A stretch of DNA of 43,971 nt from an uncultured Acidobacteriia bacterium (GTDB taxonomy: Bacteria; Acidobacteriota; Terriglobia; Bryobacterales; Bryobacteraceae). The stretch covers positions 1-43,971 of the forward strand of contig CAIXXM010000120.1 of assembly GCA_903923395.1 (NCBI GenBank), read 5' to 3'. The notes under the pieces were generated by a model. It had not been told where the DNA came from and made no database searches. It saw nothing but the letters and a program-made list of their open reading frames with translations. Positions 15,296 through 24,208 of this stretch are shown piece by piece. The position numbers were made by a program, and so were the translations under genes. The stretch's first letter is position 1. Each line of letters begins with the position of its first letter.

Positions 15296-16153
15296 ATGAA
15301 AGCCGCAGTGGTGCAGATGGGCAGCGTAGTGTTTGACTCCGGGGCGACGCTCGTCCGGGTGGAGCAGATGTGCCGTGCGGCAGCGGAAGGCGGCGCGCGG
15401 CTGGCAGTCTTCCCGGAAGCGTTGCTGGGCGGATATCCGAAGGGCCTCGATTTCGGGACCGTGGTGGGAAGCCGCAGTGAAGCGGGCCGGGATGATTTTG
15501 CGCGGTATTTTCAAGGGGCGGTTATGGTGCCGGGTCCGGAGACGGAACAACTCGCGGCCTGGTCGAAGGAGTTGGATCTGCACATTGTGATCGGGGCGAT
15601 TGAGCGTGGCATGGGGACGCTGTACTGTACAGGGCTCCTGTTCACTCCAGATCGCGGTCTCGTGCTGCGGCACCGCAAAATCATGCCCACCGGAGCAGAA
15701 CGGCTGATTTGGGGCCAGGGTGGTGCGGATACCTTGCAAGTGGCAGAGACGGAATTGGGCCGGATTGGAATTGCGATCTGCTGGGAGAACTACATGCCGC
15801 TCTACCGGCAGCATCTGTACAGCCAAGGCGTACAGCTATGGTGCGCCCCGACCGTGGATTGCCGCGACATCTGGAAAACCAGCATGCGCCACATCGCCTA
15901 TGAAGGCCGTTGCTTTGTGCTTAGCGCCTGCCAGCACCTGACGCATGAAACTTGGCCACACGGGGAAATTGCCGGAGAAAGCCTGATCGCCTCGCCGCGC
16001 GGAGAGGTGATTGCGGGTCCGTACTCCGGCGAGGGAATCCTGTTTGCCGAACTGGATCTGCGCGACATTACGAGGTACAAGTACGATCTCGATGTGGCGG
16101 GGCATTACAACCGGCCTGATCTGTTTTCCTTCCACGTCAGGGATATGCAATGA
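15296..16153 (+). CDS. nitrilase, carbon-nitrogen hydrolase family
   Basis: A 285-residue cytoplasmic hydrolase with the Glu-Lys-Cys triad visible: E41 in VFPEALLGGYPKG, K128 in RHRKIMPTG and C162 in IAICWENYMPLYR. The CWENYMPL context, and HRKIMPT rather than an amidase-type motif, place it in branch 1 (true nitrilases that convert R-CN to acid and ammonia) rather than among omega-amidases or biotinidases. It is shorter than typical nitrilases (about 310-350 residues), mainly at the C-terminus, where the tail used in spiral oligomerisation is brief. The next gene starts within its stop (ATGA), so it leads an overlapping operon with DUF58, a TonB receptor, DinB and cytochrome P460. Confidence 0.88.
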   Translation: MKAAVVQMGSVVFDSGATLVRVEQMCRAAAEGGARLAVFPEALLGGYPKGLDFGTVVGSRSEAGRDDFARYFQGAVMVPGPETEQLAAWSKELDLHIVIGAIERGMGTLYCTGLLFTPDRGLVLRHRKIMPTGAERLIWGQGGADTLQVAETELGRIGIAICWENYMPLYRQHLYSQGVQLWCAPTVDCRDIWKTSMRHIAYEGRCFVLSACQHLTHETWPHGEIAGESLIASPRGEVIAGPYSGEGILFAELDLRDITRYKYDLDVAGHYNRPDLFSFHVRDMQ

Positions 16154-17253
16154 GATGGCGCGGCTTGCAGGCCTTGATCCGGCGGAGAGTCCGGTACCGG
16201 ATCACGCTGGCCGGCCTGCTCTTCGCACTGGCGGTGACGCTGGTCGCATGCGGTGCATTCCTGACCGGGAACAATCTGCTGTTCATGTTGTTCTCAACCA
16301 TGCTGGCATCCATCATGATTTCCGGCTTCTTGAGCCGCCTGGTGCTTGCGGGCCTCGAAGTGGAATTGCTGCTGCCCGAACACGTGGCGGCGAGAGATGC
16401 CGCTCCCGCGCGCATCCGGATACGCAATATGAAGCGCTGGATGCCCTCGCTTTCCATTGAACTTTCCGGGCGCCGCGACCCGCATTCCGGTGCACCGCCG
16501 ATTCTGCTCGAGACGCTTTACTTTCCCGTGGTGGCGGGTCGCGCCACGGTGGAGATGCCGGTCAAGGTCACGTTCCCCTACCGGGGTCGCCACAAAGAGA
16601 ATCTATTTCAGCTTTCCACCCGCTTCCCGTTCGGCTTTCTGCGGAAAACGGCGATGGTCTCTCTGCGGCGGGAGACCACCGTCTATCCGGCGATGGTGCC
16701 GACGCCCGAAGCGGTTGCGGCCTTGGAAGCCGCGGCGGGGGAAATGGAATCGAAAGTTCGGGGCGCAGGCAGAGAGTTCTACAGTTTGCGGAATTACGTG
16801 CCGGGTGATAGTGCCCGGGCAGTCGATTGGAAGAGCACGGCACACACGGGAGAGTTGCAGGTCAAGGAGTATGCGCGCGGGCAACGCAGGGAAATCGAAA
16901 TCTACTTCGATTGCACGATTCCGCCGGGGGGCAGCGACTGGTTTGAGGATTTGCTGGAAAGCTGTGCTTGGCTGGTCTGGAATCTGGGAGAACTGGAAGC
17001 CGAGTTGATCTTCCGGTCACAAAAGTACGCGATTTCTCTGCCAGGTGAGGGCGATCCTTACGATATCCTTAAATTTCTCGCGTATTTGGAGCCGGTACCC
17101 AGCCTGAAAGGCTCACCTCCGGCCGAGCCCCCTTTCGATGATGCCAACTGTCAGATCCTATTCACCGCCCGGCCAGAGGACTTCCGCCACGCGGGCTGGC
17201 TGCCTGCTCATCTGCTGTCTCCCGCTGCTGTACAGTCAGACAACAACGTCTGA
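16150..17253 (+). CDS. DUF58 domain membrane protein
   Basis: A 367-residue protein with two adjacent N-terminal membrane helices (about 20-65), a cytoplasmic beta-rich part, then the DUF58 core FYSLRNYVPGDSARAVDWKSTAHTG followed by QVKEYARGQRREIEIYFDC, which begins a von Willebrand A-like fold. DUF58 proteins usually pair with a MoxR AAA ATPase and transglutaminase-like partners in envelope or cofactor assembly. No MoxR gene is in this window, so this copy is an orphan here. Its last 39 codons overlap the start of the TonB receptor gene in another frame, an unusually long overlap. Confidence 0.85.
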   Translation: MRWRGLQALIRRRVRYRITLAGLLFALAVTLVACGAFLTGNNLLFMLFSTMLASIMISGFLSRLVLAGLEVELLLPEHVAARDAAPARIRIRNMKRWMPSLSIELSGRRDPHSGAPPILLETLYFPVVAGRATVEMPVKVTFPYRGRHKENLFQLSTRFPFGFLRKTAMVSLRRETTVYPAMVPTPEAVAALEAAAGEMESKVRGAGREFYSLRNYVPGDSARAVDWKSTAHTGELQVKEYARGQRREIEIYFDCTIPPGGSDWFEDLLESCAWLVWNLGELEAELIFRSQKYAISLPGEGDPYDILKFLAYLEPVPSLKGSPPAEPPFDDANCQILFTARPEDFRHAGWLPAHLLSPAAVQSDNNV

Positions 17254-19087
17254 CAAACCCGAACCTGTCAAGACCAGCATCACCGTTTCCGAGAGCATCA
17301 CGGCAGAAACCCCCGCCAACATTACCGTGATGACCGGCCCCTCGCTGGCTGCGGAACCGGGCGTCAACATCGACGACAAACTTCGGCAGGAGCCGGGCTT
17401 CACGCTCTTCCGGCGCAATTCGAGCGTAGTCGCCAACCCCACCACACAAGGTGTTTCGCTGCGTGGCCTGACGGCGTCCGGGGCGAGCCGGACTCTGGTG
17501 CTCGAAGACTCCGTACCCGTCAATGATCCATTCGGCGGCTGGCTCTACTGGACCCGCTTCATTCCGGAAGAACTCGACCGCGTGGAGATCTCGCGCGGTG
17601 CTGCGACGAGCCTTTACGGAGATCTCGCCATGGGAGGCGCGATTTCTCTGTTCGACCGCGAACCGGGAAAGACCCGCTATTGGGGGAGTTACAACGGTGG
17701 CAGCGAAAATACGCAGGATCTGTCCGGCGGCTTTTCCACCGTGTGGAAGCAGTGGGGATTTTCAACGAACGTGCGCGGTGTGACCACGGATGGCAACTAT
17801 GTTGTGCCAACCACAATCCGAGGCGCGGTGGACCGCAAGGCGAATGTTCGTTTCGCCACCGGTGACGTGCGCCTCGACTGGCTTGGCAACGGGCAGAAGT
17901 TTTTCGTGCGGCTCGACATTCTGGGCGAAGAGCGCGGCAACGGCACTTATCTGACGAATAACTCGACTGGCCTCGGCACACTTTCCGGCCATTACCTGAA
18001 GCAATGGACCAAAGATGGGCTGTCGCTGGTAGCATTCCATTCGCGGGAGCAGTTTCATGCTTCCTACACCTCTGTCACAAACAACCGGAATACAGAAAAG
18101 CTGAGCTATCTCCAAACAGTGCCGGCGCAATCGGCAGGCGGTTCGGCAGTATGGAACCATTCGGAGACATGGTGGAATCTACTGGCGGGTGGAGATGTCA
18201 ACAAAACGCAAGGCACCAGCACGGACCACTTAACGCCCACCACGCTGCGGATTGGCGGAGGCAACGAATTCTTCCATGGCGAATTTGTGCAGGCCGATGC
18301 GCACTTCCGCGATTGGCGCTTCTTCGCGGGTGCGCGGCACCAGTTCACGGTCGGCGACCACCAGTTCTTCAGCCCGTCGGCCGGGCTTGTCTACGGCAAG
18401 GGCCAATGGCGCCTGCGTGGCTCCGTCTACCGCGCCTTCCGGGCACCCACGTTGAATGAACTTTACCGCGAGTTCAAGTCCGGCAATACGGATACATTGC
18501 CTAACGGGAATCTACAGCCGGAGACTATTTTCGGTTCCGAGGCAGGCGTGGACTGGACCGGGGAAACATCCTCCTTGCGGGTCACGGCATTTCGCAACCA
18601 ACTGGACCACGTCATCACCAACGTAACGCTAAGTTCCACCGCGGCCTTGATTCTGCGCCAAAGACAGAACGCCGCGGCAGCCGTTGGCAAGGGCTTCGAA
18701 GCGACGGCACAGAAGCGCTACAAGGAACTGAAAGGCCGGGCTTCCTACCTCTACGTGCAAAGCCGTTTCGATACAGGCCTGTTGCTGCCGCAGGTTCCCA
18801 GACACCAGGGTTCCGCGGAATTGAGCTGGTCCCACAAGAACACCATGGCGATGGCCTCCATGCGGACTTACAGTTCGCAGTTCGACGATGACAAGAACAC
18901 CTTCCTGCTCCCTGGCTTTGCGACGGCAGGTTTGATGGTGGAGCAGAAGCTGAATCCGCATCTTGCCGCCAGTCTGACGGTGGAGAATGTACTGGATCGC
19001 CTTTACTATACGGGCTTTACACCGAATGCAACGATCGGTTCGCCGCGGCAGGTGCGGGCCGGTCTGAAATGGATAACACAACGATGA
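17138..19087 (+). CDS. TonB-dependent outer-membrane receptor
   Basis: A 649-residue receptor. The only start codons before the signal peptide (GCLLICCLPLLYSQ) are ATG 17138/17141, so the gene begins 116 bp inside DUF58. The plug domain runs from about 60 to 175: VNIDDKLRQEPGFTLFRR, TTQGVSLRGLTASGASRTLV, LDRVEISRGAATSLYG and MGGAISLF. The barrel follows, with strand motifs FRAPTLNELYREF and AGVDWTG and a closing TVENVLDRLYYTGFTPN ending in LKWITQR. The plug resembles BtuB/vitamin B12-type receptors (GxG-ASRTLVLEDSVPVNDPFGG). The substrate is not predicted. There is no carboxypeptidase-like N-terminal domain of the SusC/CarbohydR type common in Acidobacteriota. Confidence 0.9.
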   Translation: MMPTVRSYSPPGQRTSATRAGCLLICCLPLLYSQTTTSDKPEPVKTSITVSESITAETPANITVMTGPSLAAEPGVNIDDKLRQEPGFTLFRRNSSVVANPTTQGVSLRGLTASGASRTLVLEDSVPVNDPFGGWLYWTRFIPEELDRVEISRGAATSLYGDLAMGGAISLFDREPGKTRYWGSYNGGSENTQDLSGGFSTVWKQWGFSTNVRGVTTDGNYVVPTTIRGAVDRKANVRFATGDVRLDWLGNGQKFFVRLDILGEERGNGTYLTNNSTGLGTLSGHYLKQWTKDGLSLVAFHSREQFHASYTSVTNNRNTEKLSYLQTVPAQSAGGSAVWNHSETWWNLLAGGDVNKTQGTSTDHLTPTTLRIGGGNEFFHGEFVQADAHFRDWRFFAGARHQFTVGDHQFFSPSAGLVYGKGQWRLRGSVYRAFRAPTLNELYREFKSGNTDTLPNGNLQPETIFGSEAGVDWTGETSSLRVTAFRNQLDHVITNVTLSSTAALILRQRQNAAAAVGKGFEATAQKRYKELKGRASYLYVQSRFDTGLLLPQVPRHQGSAELSWSHKNTMAMASMRTYSSQFDDDKNTFLLPGFATAGLMVEQKLNPHLAASLTVENVLDRLYYTGFTPNATIGSPRQVRAGLKWITQR

Positions 19088-19557
19088 TGGCAGCGGAGTT
19101 GGCGGAACTTTTCGCACGGGATTTGCAGCGCCTGGGGCAGGAGATCGCAGCGTTTCCGGACGACAATTCGCTGTGGACCACGATTGGCGGAGCCTCAAAT
19201 TCAGCCGGGAATCTGGCGCTGCACCTGGATGGCAACCTGCGCGACTTCATCGGACGCGTACTCGGAGGAGTGGACTACCAAAGAGAACGCGACAAGGAGT
19301 TCTCCTCAAAGAATCTTTCCCAGGCGGAATTGCTCGCAAAGATCGGGGCATTGCAGCCATTGATTCCCGGCGTGATTGCCGGACTCCGTGCGGAGGCATT
19401 GGCAGCAGAGTTTCCACTCGTCGTGCTGGGCAAGCCGCTCACGACGGGGATGTTCCTGATGCACCTCTCCGGACACTTCAACTATCACCTGGGCCAGATC
19501 GATATTCTGCGGCGGGGAATCACCGGGCAGGGTGCGCTGCCGCTGGCTGGATTGTAA
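19069..19557 (+). CDS. DinB/DUF1572 family protein
   Basis: A 162-residue four-helix-bundle protein. The three metal-ligand histidines of the DinB superfamily are placed as expected: one in NLALHLDGN and two in LMHLSGHFNYHLGQID. Superfamily members include thiol-dependent S-transferases (bacillithiol, mycothiol) and maleylpyruvate isomerase. DUF1572 members are uncharacterised, so the reaction is unknown. The start used overlaps the receptor by 19 bp; ATG 19084 would give a classic 4-bp ATGA overlap and is about as likely. The P460 gene begins 8 bp after the stop. Confidence 0.8.
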   Translation: MDNTTMMAAELAELFARDLQRLGQEIAAFPDDNSLWTTIGGASNSAGNLALHLDGNLRDFIGRVLGGVDYQRERDKEFSSKNLSQAELLAKIGALQPLIPGVIAGLRAEALAAEFPLVVLGKPLTTGMFLMHLSGHFNYHLGQIDILRRGITGQGALPLAGL

Positions 19558-19565
19558 GTTAGAAC

Positions 19566-20108
19566 ATGCGCGCAATTCTTTTCCTGTTGCCTGTTCTGCT
19601 GTTGGCTGCCGGTCCGGAATACACTTCCGACGGGCAATTGAAATTTCCCGAAGCCTACCGTGAATGGGTCTTCCTCAGCTCCGGTCTTGGCATGACCTAT
19701 GCCGCGCCAGACGCGAATCAGAAACAGCGCTTCGATAATGTCTTCGTCAACCCTGAGGCCTATCGCAGCTTCCTCAAGACCGGTCAATGGCCGGATAAGA
19801 CAGTCTTTGTGCTGGAAATCCGGGATGCGGAAAGCCATGTCTCCATTAACCAGGGCGGCAACACGCAGGGCGCGGTGACTGCTGTGGAAGTGGAAGTGAA
19901 AGACTCCACGGCGAAGACAGGACTGTGGACGTTCTACAACTTCCCCCAAGGGCCTGGGTCGGCGGCCAAGGCCATTCCCGGCGATGCGCGTTGCTACCAG
20001 TGCCACGGGAAGAATACGGCGGTGGAAAATACGTTTGTGCAGTTCTACCCCACGCTGCTTGAGGTGGCACAGCGTAAAGGCACCCTGAAACCGGGCTTCG
20101 CGAAGTAA
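19566..20108 (+). CDS. cytochrome P460 family protein
   Basis: A 180-residue exported c-type haem protein with signal peptide MRAILFLLPVLLLAAG. One haem-attachment motif, CYQCH (C143, C146, H147), lies in the C-terminal third, as in the P460 family. Family strands include FPEAYREWVFLSSGLGM, FDNVFVNPEAYRSFLKTG and a terminal NTFVQFYPTL. In nitrifiers and methanotrophs P460 oxidises hydroxylamine and has a Lys-haem crosslink; many acidobacterial members have no shown activity. I cannot confirm the crosslinking Lys. It is the last gene of the nitrilase-led series and converges on vapC with 6 bp between stops. Confidence 0.85.
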   Translation: MRAILFLLPVLLLAAGPEYTSDGQLKFPEAYREWVFLSSGLGMTYAAPDANQKQRFDNVFVNPEAYRSFLKTGQWPDKTVFVLEIRDAESHVSINQGGNTQGAVTAVEVEVKDSTAKTGLWTFYNFPQGPGSAAKAIPGDARCYQCHGKNTAVENTFVQFYPTLLEVAQRKGTLKPGFAK

Positions 20109-20114
20109 CGGCTG

Positions 20115-20495
20115 CTACAAGATCACCTTGGAGTAATTCTTGTGGATGGTCTCATCCTTGCTGATGAGCGGGCTGTACTTGTTGGCCCTGGCATGAGCCA
20201 CGATGAGGCGGTCAAAGGGGTCGCGGGTCCAGATTTCGTCCATGGCAACTGCCGTGATCTTCACTAGTGAGAAGTCACACTGCTGGACGTCGAGTTGGCT
20301 TTCCAACTGACGCAAGATCGCGGCAGGCGGCCGCATCAGACGTTCGATCTCGAAAAGATACTGCAGTTCAAACAGCACCAGCGGCGAGACGCGGAGATCA
20401 AAATGATTTACCGCGTCCAGCGCTGTTTTGGATAATTTCTCAAGTTTGCCCTCCGCAAGCCACACCACGACATGCGTGTCGAGATAGGCAATCAA
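20115..20495 (-). CDS. vapC: PIN-domain toxin, VapC-like
   Basis: A 126-residue PIN-domain ribonuclease toxin. The acidic site is visible: D6 in YLDTHVVVWL, an acidic residue in SPLVLFELQYL, and the paired WTRDPFDRLIVAHA. This variant (LDTHvvvWL with RDPFDRLI) is the subtype usually paired with Phd- or VapB-like antitoxins. VapC toxins cleave tRNA or rRNA until bound by the antitoxin. Its start overlaps the partner gene by 4 bp, and it ends convergent with the P460 gene. Confidence 0.9.
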   Translation of the reverse strand: MIAYLDTHVVVWLAEGKLEKLSKTALDAVNHFDLRVSPLVLFELQYLFEIERLMRPPAAILRQLESQLDVQQCDFSLVKITAVAMDEIWTRDPFDRLIVAHARANKYSPLISKDETIHKNYSKVIL

Positions 20496-20761
20496 AGGTC
20501 ATCCCACTTCTTGTCCCAGATTGCAGCGATCTCAGTGGACAACTCTTTCCCTACTTCTTCGAGATCGACTCCCGGTGCGATCGTCGGCTCACCCACCAGG
20601 CGTTCGAGCTTGCTCTGCGGCATCGTCTCCGGAACGATCCGGAAGATGGTGCCTTTATAAAGAAAGCGCACGTTCTTGCCATGCAAAGCACTTTCGGCAT
20701 GGTTGAAGATGTCCTTTCTCAGGCTCGTCAGAGTTTCCGGGGATTCGAGTAAGGCAGGCAT
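20492..20761 (-). CDS. antitoxin partner of VapC (atypical sequence)
   Basis: The likely start at 20761 gives 89 residues; a longer frame to 20821 would add a Cys-rich leader unlike an antitoxin. The protein is coupled to vapC by a 4-bp overlap, the standard antitoxin-first order. It does not show a clear AbrB, Phd or RHH motif. Visible pieces are LESPETLTSLRKDIFNHAESAL, VRFLYKGTIFRIVPE (two beta-strands) and a long acidic C-terminal helix ending IAAIWDKKWDDL that could wrap a PIN toxin. The antitoxin role is inferred from position, size and the acidic tail. Confidence 0.68.
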   Translation of the reverse strand: MPALLESPETLTSLRKDIFNHAESALHGKNVRFLYKGTIFRIVPETMPQSKLERLVGEPTIAPGVDLEEVGKELSTEIAAIWDKKWDDL

Positions 20762-20782
20762 GAACTCAGAATAACAGACACA

Positions 20783-20812
20783 ACGTACATGCGTCAACCG
20801 AAAAGCGTACGT
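20783..20812. repeat. inverted repeat upstream of the toxin-antitoxin pair
   Basis: ACGTAC (20783-20788) is repeated inverted as GTACGT (20807-20812), 18 bp apart, just upstream of the antitoxin start on the minus strand. A TTGACG hexamer on that strand lies between the arms. Autoregulated toxin-antitoxin operons often have such operators. The arms are short, so chance is possible. Confidence 0.25.
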
Positions 20813-20859
20813 CACGGACACCCCTGCCCTTGATTGTACGGCAGCGTTAAACTCATAGT

Positions 20860-21645
20860 TTGTCCCCGGAAACTCCAGATATCCTGGCCCGCATTGTCAT
20901 TCGGAAGCGGGAGGAACTTGCTGCCGCCGTGATTCCAGCGGAGGAATTGCGCGCACAGGCCGAAGTCATACGCTCCTCACGCCGTGATTTCGCCGCCGCG
21001 CTGCGTGCCAAGAACCCGGCTGTGATCTCGGAAATCAAGAAAGCGTCCCCCAGCAAAGGGGTGCTGGTGGAGAACTTCCGCCCGTCCGAACTGGCAAAGC
21101 AATATGAGCTGGGCGGCGCTGCGGCCCTCTCGGTGTTGACTGATCGGGACTTCTTTCAAGGCAGTATCGCTGATCTCAAAGCTGCCCGCGCTGCATGCAA
21201 CCTCCCGGTACTGCGCAAAGACTTCACTCTGGTCCCGTATCACGTCCTGGAGGCTGCTGCGGCAGGTGCGGATGCCATCCTGCTCATCGTTGCCATTCTC
21301 ACGGTCGAAGAACTGCGTGACTTGCGGCTGCTGGCGGCGGAATTTGGCATGGCGGCACTGGTGGAAGTCCATGATGCGGCGGAGTTGGAAAAAGCCGTGG
21401 CCTCCGGTGCGGAGATCATCGGGGTCAACAACCGTGATCTGCGCACCTTCCAGGTGACACTGGACACCTCAATCCGGCTGGCAACCGGCATTCCGGACGG
21501 CGTGATCCGGGTTAGTGAGAGCGGGATCTTTGGCTCGAATGATGTCCACCGCCTGCAGAGGGCTGGCTACACGACATTTCTTGTCGGCGAGCATTTGGTG
21601 AAATCGGGTGACCCGGCGCAGGCCGTGCAGGAACTGGCGGCATAG
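20860..21645 (+). CDS. trpC: indole-3-glycerol-phosphate synthase
   Basis: A 261-residue TIM-barrel enzyme that closes the indole ring from CdRP in tryptophan synthesis. Signature stretches are PAVISEIKKASPSKG, the LSVLTDRDFFQGS loop, LRKDFTLVPYHVLEAAAAGADA, EIIGVNNRDLRTFQV and SESGIFGSNDVHRLQRAG. Catalytic Lys in KKASPSKG and LRKDF, and Glu in SESG, are present. The start is TTG, with no ATG nearby giving a full N-terminus (LARIVIRKREEL). It is first in the visible aromatic operon; trpF follows with no gap. Its promoter must lie in the 98-bp divergent region shared with the toxin-antitoxin pair; I see no leader-peptide attenuator there. Confidence 0.93.
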   Translation: MSPETPDILARIVIRKREELAAAVIPAEELRAQAEVIRSSRRDFAAALRAKNPAVISEIKKASPSKGVLVENFRPSELAKQYELGGAAALSVLTDRDFFQGSIADLKAARAACNLPVLRKDFTLVPYHVLEAAAAGADAILLIVAILTVEELRDLRLLAAEFGMAALVEVHDAAELEKAVASGAEIIGVNNRDLRTFQVTLDTSIRLATGIPDGVIRVSESGIFGSNDVHRLQRAGYTTFLVGEHLVKSGDPAQAVQELAA

Positions 21646-22221
21646 ATGTTCGTTAAGATCTGCGGGATTACGAATCAGGAAGACGCGCTCGCAGCAGTCG
21701 GGATGGGCGCGAAAGCACTGGGGTTCATCTTTGTGGAGAGCAGTCCCAGGGCCGTGAAACCGGAAGCTTTGAAGGAATGGATCAGTTCCATCCCGCGGGA
21801 CATCTGGAGGGTAGGAGTATTCGTGGACACCCCGGCTTCGCGGATGGAACAAATTTCTGCGGAACTGAGGTTGGACGTCGTGCAGTTGCATGGCGCGGAG
21901 ACTCCAGCGGATCATCCGAACCTGCCGCGGATCTGGAAAGCCTTCCGCATCCAGCCGCAATTTGAGATCCCGTGGACATACCCGGCCGAGGCGCTCCTGC
22001 TCGATGGCCCGGGCGGCGGGAAACAGTTTGACTGGTCGAAGTGCACCGGCAGCACGCGACATTTTCTGCTCGCCGGCGGCTTGGATGAGACCAACGTGGC
22101 CGATGCGGTCCGGCGGGTCCGGCCGTGGGGTGTGGATGTAGCTTCAGGGGTCGAAGCGGTCCCGGGGCGCAAGGACCACACCCGTATGAAAAAATTTATC
22201 GAGGCAGCTCTTTCCCAATGA
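21646..22221 (+). CDS. trpF: phosphoribosylanthranilate isomerase
   Basis: A 191-residue TIM-barrel isomerase that makes CdRP from PRA, the substrate for TrpC just upstream. Motifs are [16 protein letters not shown] (catalytic Cys in KICG), [26 protein letters not shown], a late LLLDGPGGG strand carrying the catalytic Asp, and [14 protein letters not shown] with VDVASGVE. The length is slightly under the usual 200-215. It starts immediately after the trpC stop, and trpB begins within its stop. Confidence 0.93.
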   Translation: MFVKICGITNQEDALAAVGMGAKALGFIFVESSPRAVKPEALKEWISSIPRDIWRVGVFVDTPASRMEQISAELRLDVVQLHGAETPADHPNLPRIWKAFRIQPQFEIPWTYPAEALLLDGPGGGKQFDWSKCTGSTRHFLLAGGLDETNVADAVRRVRPWGVDVASGVEAVPGRKDHTRMKKFIEAALSQ

Positions 22222-23414
22222 TTTCGCAACCAGACGCCGGCGGACATTTCGGGCCGTACGGCGGACGCTATGTACCGGAAGTATTGATGTCTCCCCTGGA
22301 GGAGTTGGAGATTACGTATGCCGAAGCCCGGCAGGATCCCAAATTCCAGGAAGAACTCGACGATCTCTATAAGAATTTCGCCGGACGCCCCACGCCTCTC
22401 TATCACGCCAAACGGCTGAGTGAAGCGGTGGGAGGCGCGAAGATTTACCTGAAAAGGGAAGATCTGCTGCACACCGGCGCGCACAAGATCAACAATGCGC
22501 TGGGCCAGGCACTTCTTGCCAAGCGCATGGGCAAGAAGCGGATCATCGCGGAAACCGGTGCTGGGCAACATGGCGTGGCAACGGCCAGTGTCTGTGCCCT
22601 GTTTGGTCTCGATTGCACCATCTACATGGGCGAAGAGGACATGCGGCGACAAAAGCTGAATGTCTTCCGCATGCGTTTGATGGGCGCGAATGTGCAGGCC
22701 GTCACCATCGGCAGCCGCACCCTGAAAGATGCCATCAGTGAAGCCATGCGGGATTGGGTTACCAACGTTTCCACCACGCATTACCTGCTGGGTTCGGCGC
22801 TGGGTTCGCATCCATACCCGATGATGGTGCGTGACTTCCACCGTGTGATTGGCGTGGAAACCAAGCGCCAAATTCTGGAAGCCGAAGGGCGCAACCCCGA
22901 TGCGATTTTCGCCTGCGTGGGCGGCGGCAGCAATGCGATCGGCATCTTCCACCCGTTCATTGAAGATGATGCCGTACGGCTGGTCGGCGTGGAAGCCGGC
23001 GGGCGCGGCATGGAACTGGGCAATCACGCCGCGCGTTTCAGCGGTGGTTCGCCGGGCGTACTGCAGGGCACACGCAGCTATCTGTTGCAGGATGACGATG
23101 GCCAGGTGTCTCTGACGCATTCGGTTTCAGCTGGTTTGGATTATGCTTCGGTGGGTCCGGAACATGCGTGGCTGCATGACCGCCAGCGCGCGGAGTACTG
23201 TTCCTGCAGCGACAAGGAAGCCCTCGAAGCAGCAGTCATGCTGAGCCGCACGGAAGGCATTATTCCGGCGCTCGAATCCGCGCATGGTGTGTGGGAAGCC
23301 ATTCGGCAGGCTCCGGCGTATCCGGGGCAGGTCTTCGTAGTCAACCTGTCCGGACGCGGGGACAAGGATATTGATATCTACCGCGAAAACCTGAAGGAAC
23401 TCGACGCGGAATGA
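22218..23414 (+). CDS. trpB: tryptophan synthase beta chain
   Basis: About 398 residues from ATG 22218, which overlaps the trpF stop by 4 bp; an in-frame upstream ATG at 22125 lies within trpF and is not credible. It is the PLP enzyme that joins indole and serine. Motifs are [31 protein letters not shown] (PLP Lys in HTGAHKIN), [35 protein letters not shown] for phosphate binding, and [10 protein letters not shown]. This is the classical TrpB1 type that pairs with TrpA, consistent with trpA overlapping its end. Confidence 0.95.
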   Translation: MISQPDAGGHFGPYGGRYVPEVLMSPLEELEITYAEARQDPKFQEELDDLYKNFAGRPTPLYHAKRLSEAVGGAKIYLKREDLLHTGAHKINNALGQALLAKRMGKKRIIAETGAGQHGVATASVCALFGLDCTIYMGEEDMRRQKLNVFRMRLMGANVQAVTIGSRTLKDAISEAMRDWVTNVSTTHYLLGSALGSHPYPMMVRDFHRVIGVETKRQILEAEGRNPDAIFACVGGGSNAIGIFHPFIEDDAVRLVGVEAGGRGMELGNHAARFSGGSPGVLQGTRSYLLQDDDGQVSLTHSVSAGLDYASVGPEHAWLHDRQRAEYCSCSDKEALEAAVMLSRTEGIIPALESAHGVWEAIRQAPAYPGQVFVVNLSGRGDKDIDIYRENLKELDAE

Positions 23415-24202
23415 CGCGAATCGGAAAGCTGTTTGAAAAGCTGCAGGCGGAAAAGCGCTGCGGCATGATTGTGTATCTCACCGCGGGCGACCCCACGCCG
23501 GAAGCTACGCCTGGCTTCGTGGCAGCGCTCGAACGCGGCGGGGCGGATTTAATCGAACTCGGCGTTCCCTTCTCTGACCCGATTGCAGATGGCCCGGTGA
23601 TCCAGAAGGCGGGAGACCGCGCGTTGAAGGCAGGCACCACGGTGGCCAAGGTGCTGGAAATCGCCGCAGCGATCCGCAAAACCTCTGAGATTCCCATTCT
23701 GCTGTTCACTTATCTGAACCCGGTGATCAAGTATGGCTTCGAAAAGCTGGCTGCGGATGCGAAGGCCGTGGGCATTGACGGCTGCCTGCTGACCGATGCC
23801 AGCGTGGAAGAGGCCGAAGCTTATGTGGCCCCCATGCGCGCCGCGGGCCTCGATACGGTATTCCTCGTGGCACCCACCAGCAGTGCCCGCCGCCTGAAAC
23901 TTGTGGCAGAATACTCAAGCGGGTTCGTCTACATGGTTTCCCGCACCGGGATCACGGGTGAACAGCAGACGCTCTCGGATTCGGCGCTCCCGCTGATTGA
24001 ACGCATGCGGGAACAGACGAAACTCCCGCTCGCGATGGGCTTCGGGATCTCGAAACCGGAACACGTGGCGGAATTGAAACACCATGTGGAAGCGGTAGTT
24101 ATTGGCTCCGCGATCGTTCGCCAGATTGAAGAAGATTCCACGCAGTTGGAGGCGTTTCTGCGCCGTTTGGCCGCCCCGCTGCACACTGCCGCGATAAGCT
24201 GA
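23411..24202 (+). CDS. trpA: tryptophan synthase alpha chain
   Basis: A 263-residue TIM barrel that splits indole-3-glycerol phosphate to indole for TrpB. Visible motifs are [30 protein letters not shown] with the catalytic Glu ([10 protein letters not shown]) and Asp, [12 protein letters not shown], a late [13 protein letters not shown] loop and [14 protein letters not shown]. It starts in the trpB stop (ATGA). The chorismate mutase gene follows after a 6-bp gap. All expected catalytic elements are present. Confidence 0.94.
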   Translation: MTRIGKLFEKLQAEKRCGMIVYLTAGDPTPEATPGFVAALERGGADLIELGVPFSDPIADGPVIQKAGDRALKAGTTVAKVLEIAAAIRKTSEIPILLFTYLNPVIKYGFEKLAADAKAVGIDGCLLTDASVEEAEAYVAPMRAAGLDTVFLVAPTSSARRLKLVAEYSSGFVYMVSRTGITGEQQTLSDSALPLIERMREQTKLPLAMGFGISKPEHVAELKHHVEAVVIGSAIVRQIEEDSTQLEAFLRRLAAPLHTAAIS

Positions 24203-24208
24203 TTGGAC

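Noticed and set aside
20822-20859. A possible trp leader peptide or attenuator before trpC
   Set aside because: No short ORF with tandem Trp codons and no terminator/antiterminator hairpin pair can be drawn in this short gap.
22125-22217. An N-terminal extension of trpB from ATG 22125
   Set aside because: It would overlap 97 bp of trpF with a non-conserved Gly/Arg/Pro-rich sequence. ATG 22218 gives the standard N-terminus and a 4-bp overlap.
21912-23120. A 402-residue open frame antisense to trpF/trpB
   Set aside because: It covers conserved trpF and trpB sequence and has the His/Arg/Gln-rich look of a shadow frame.
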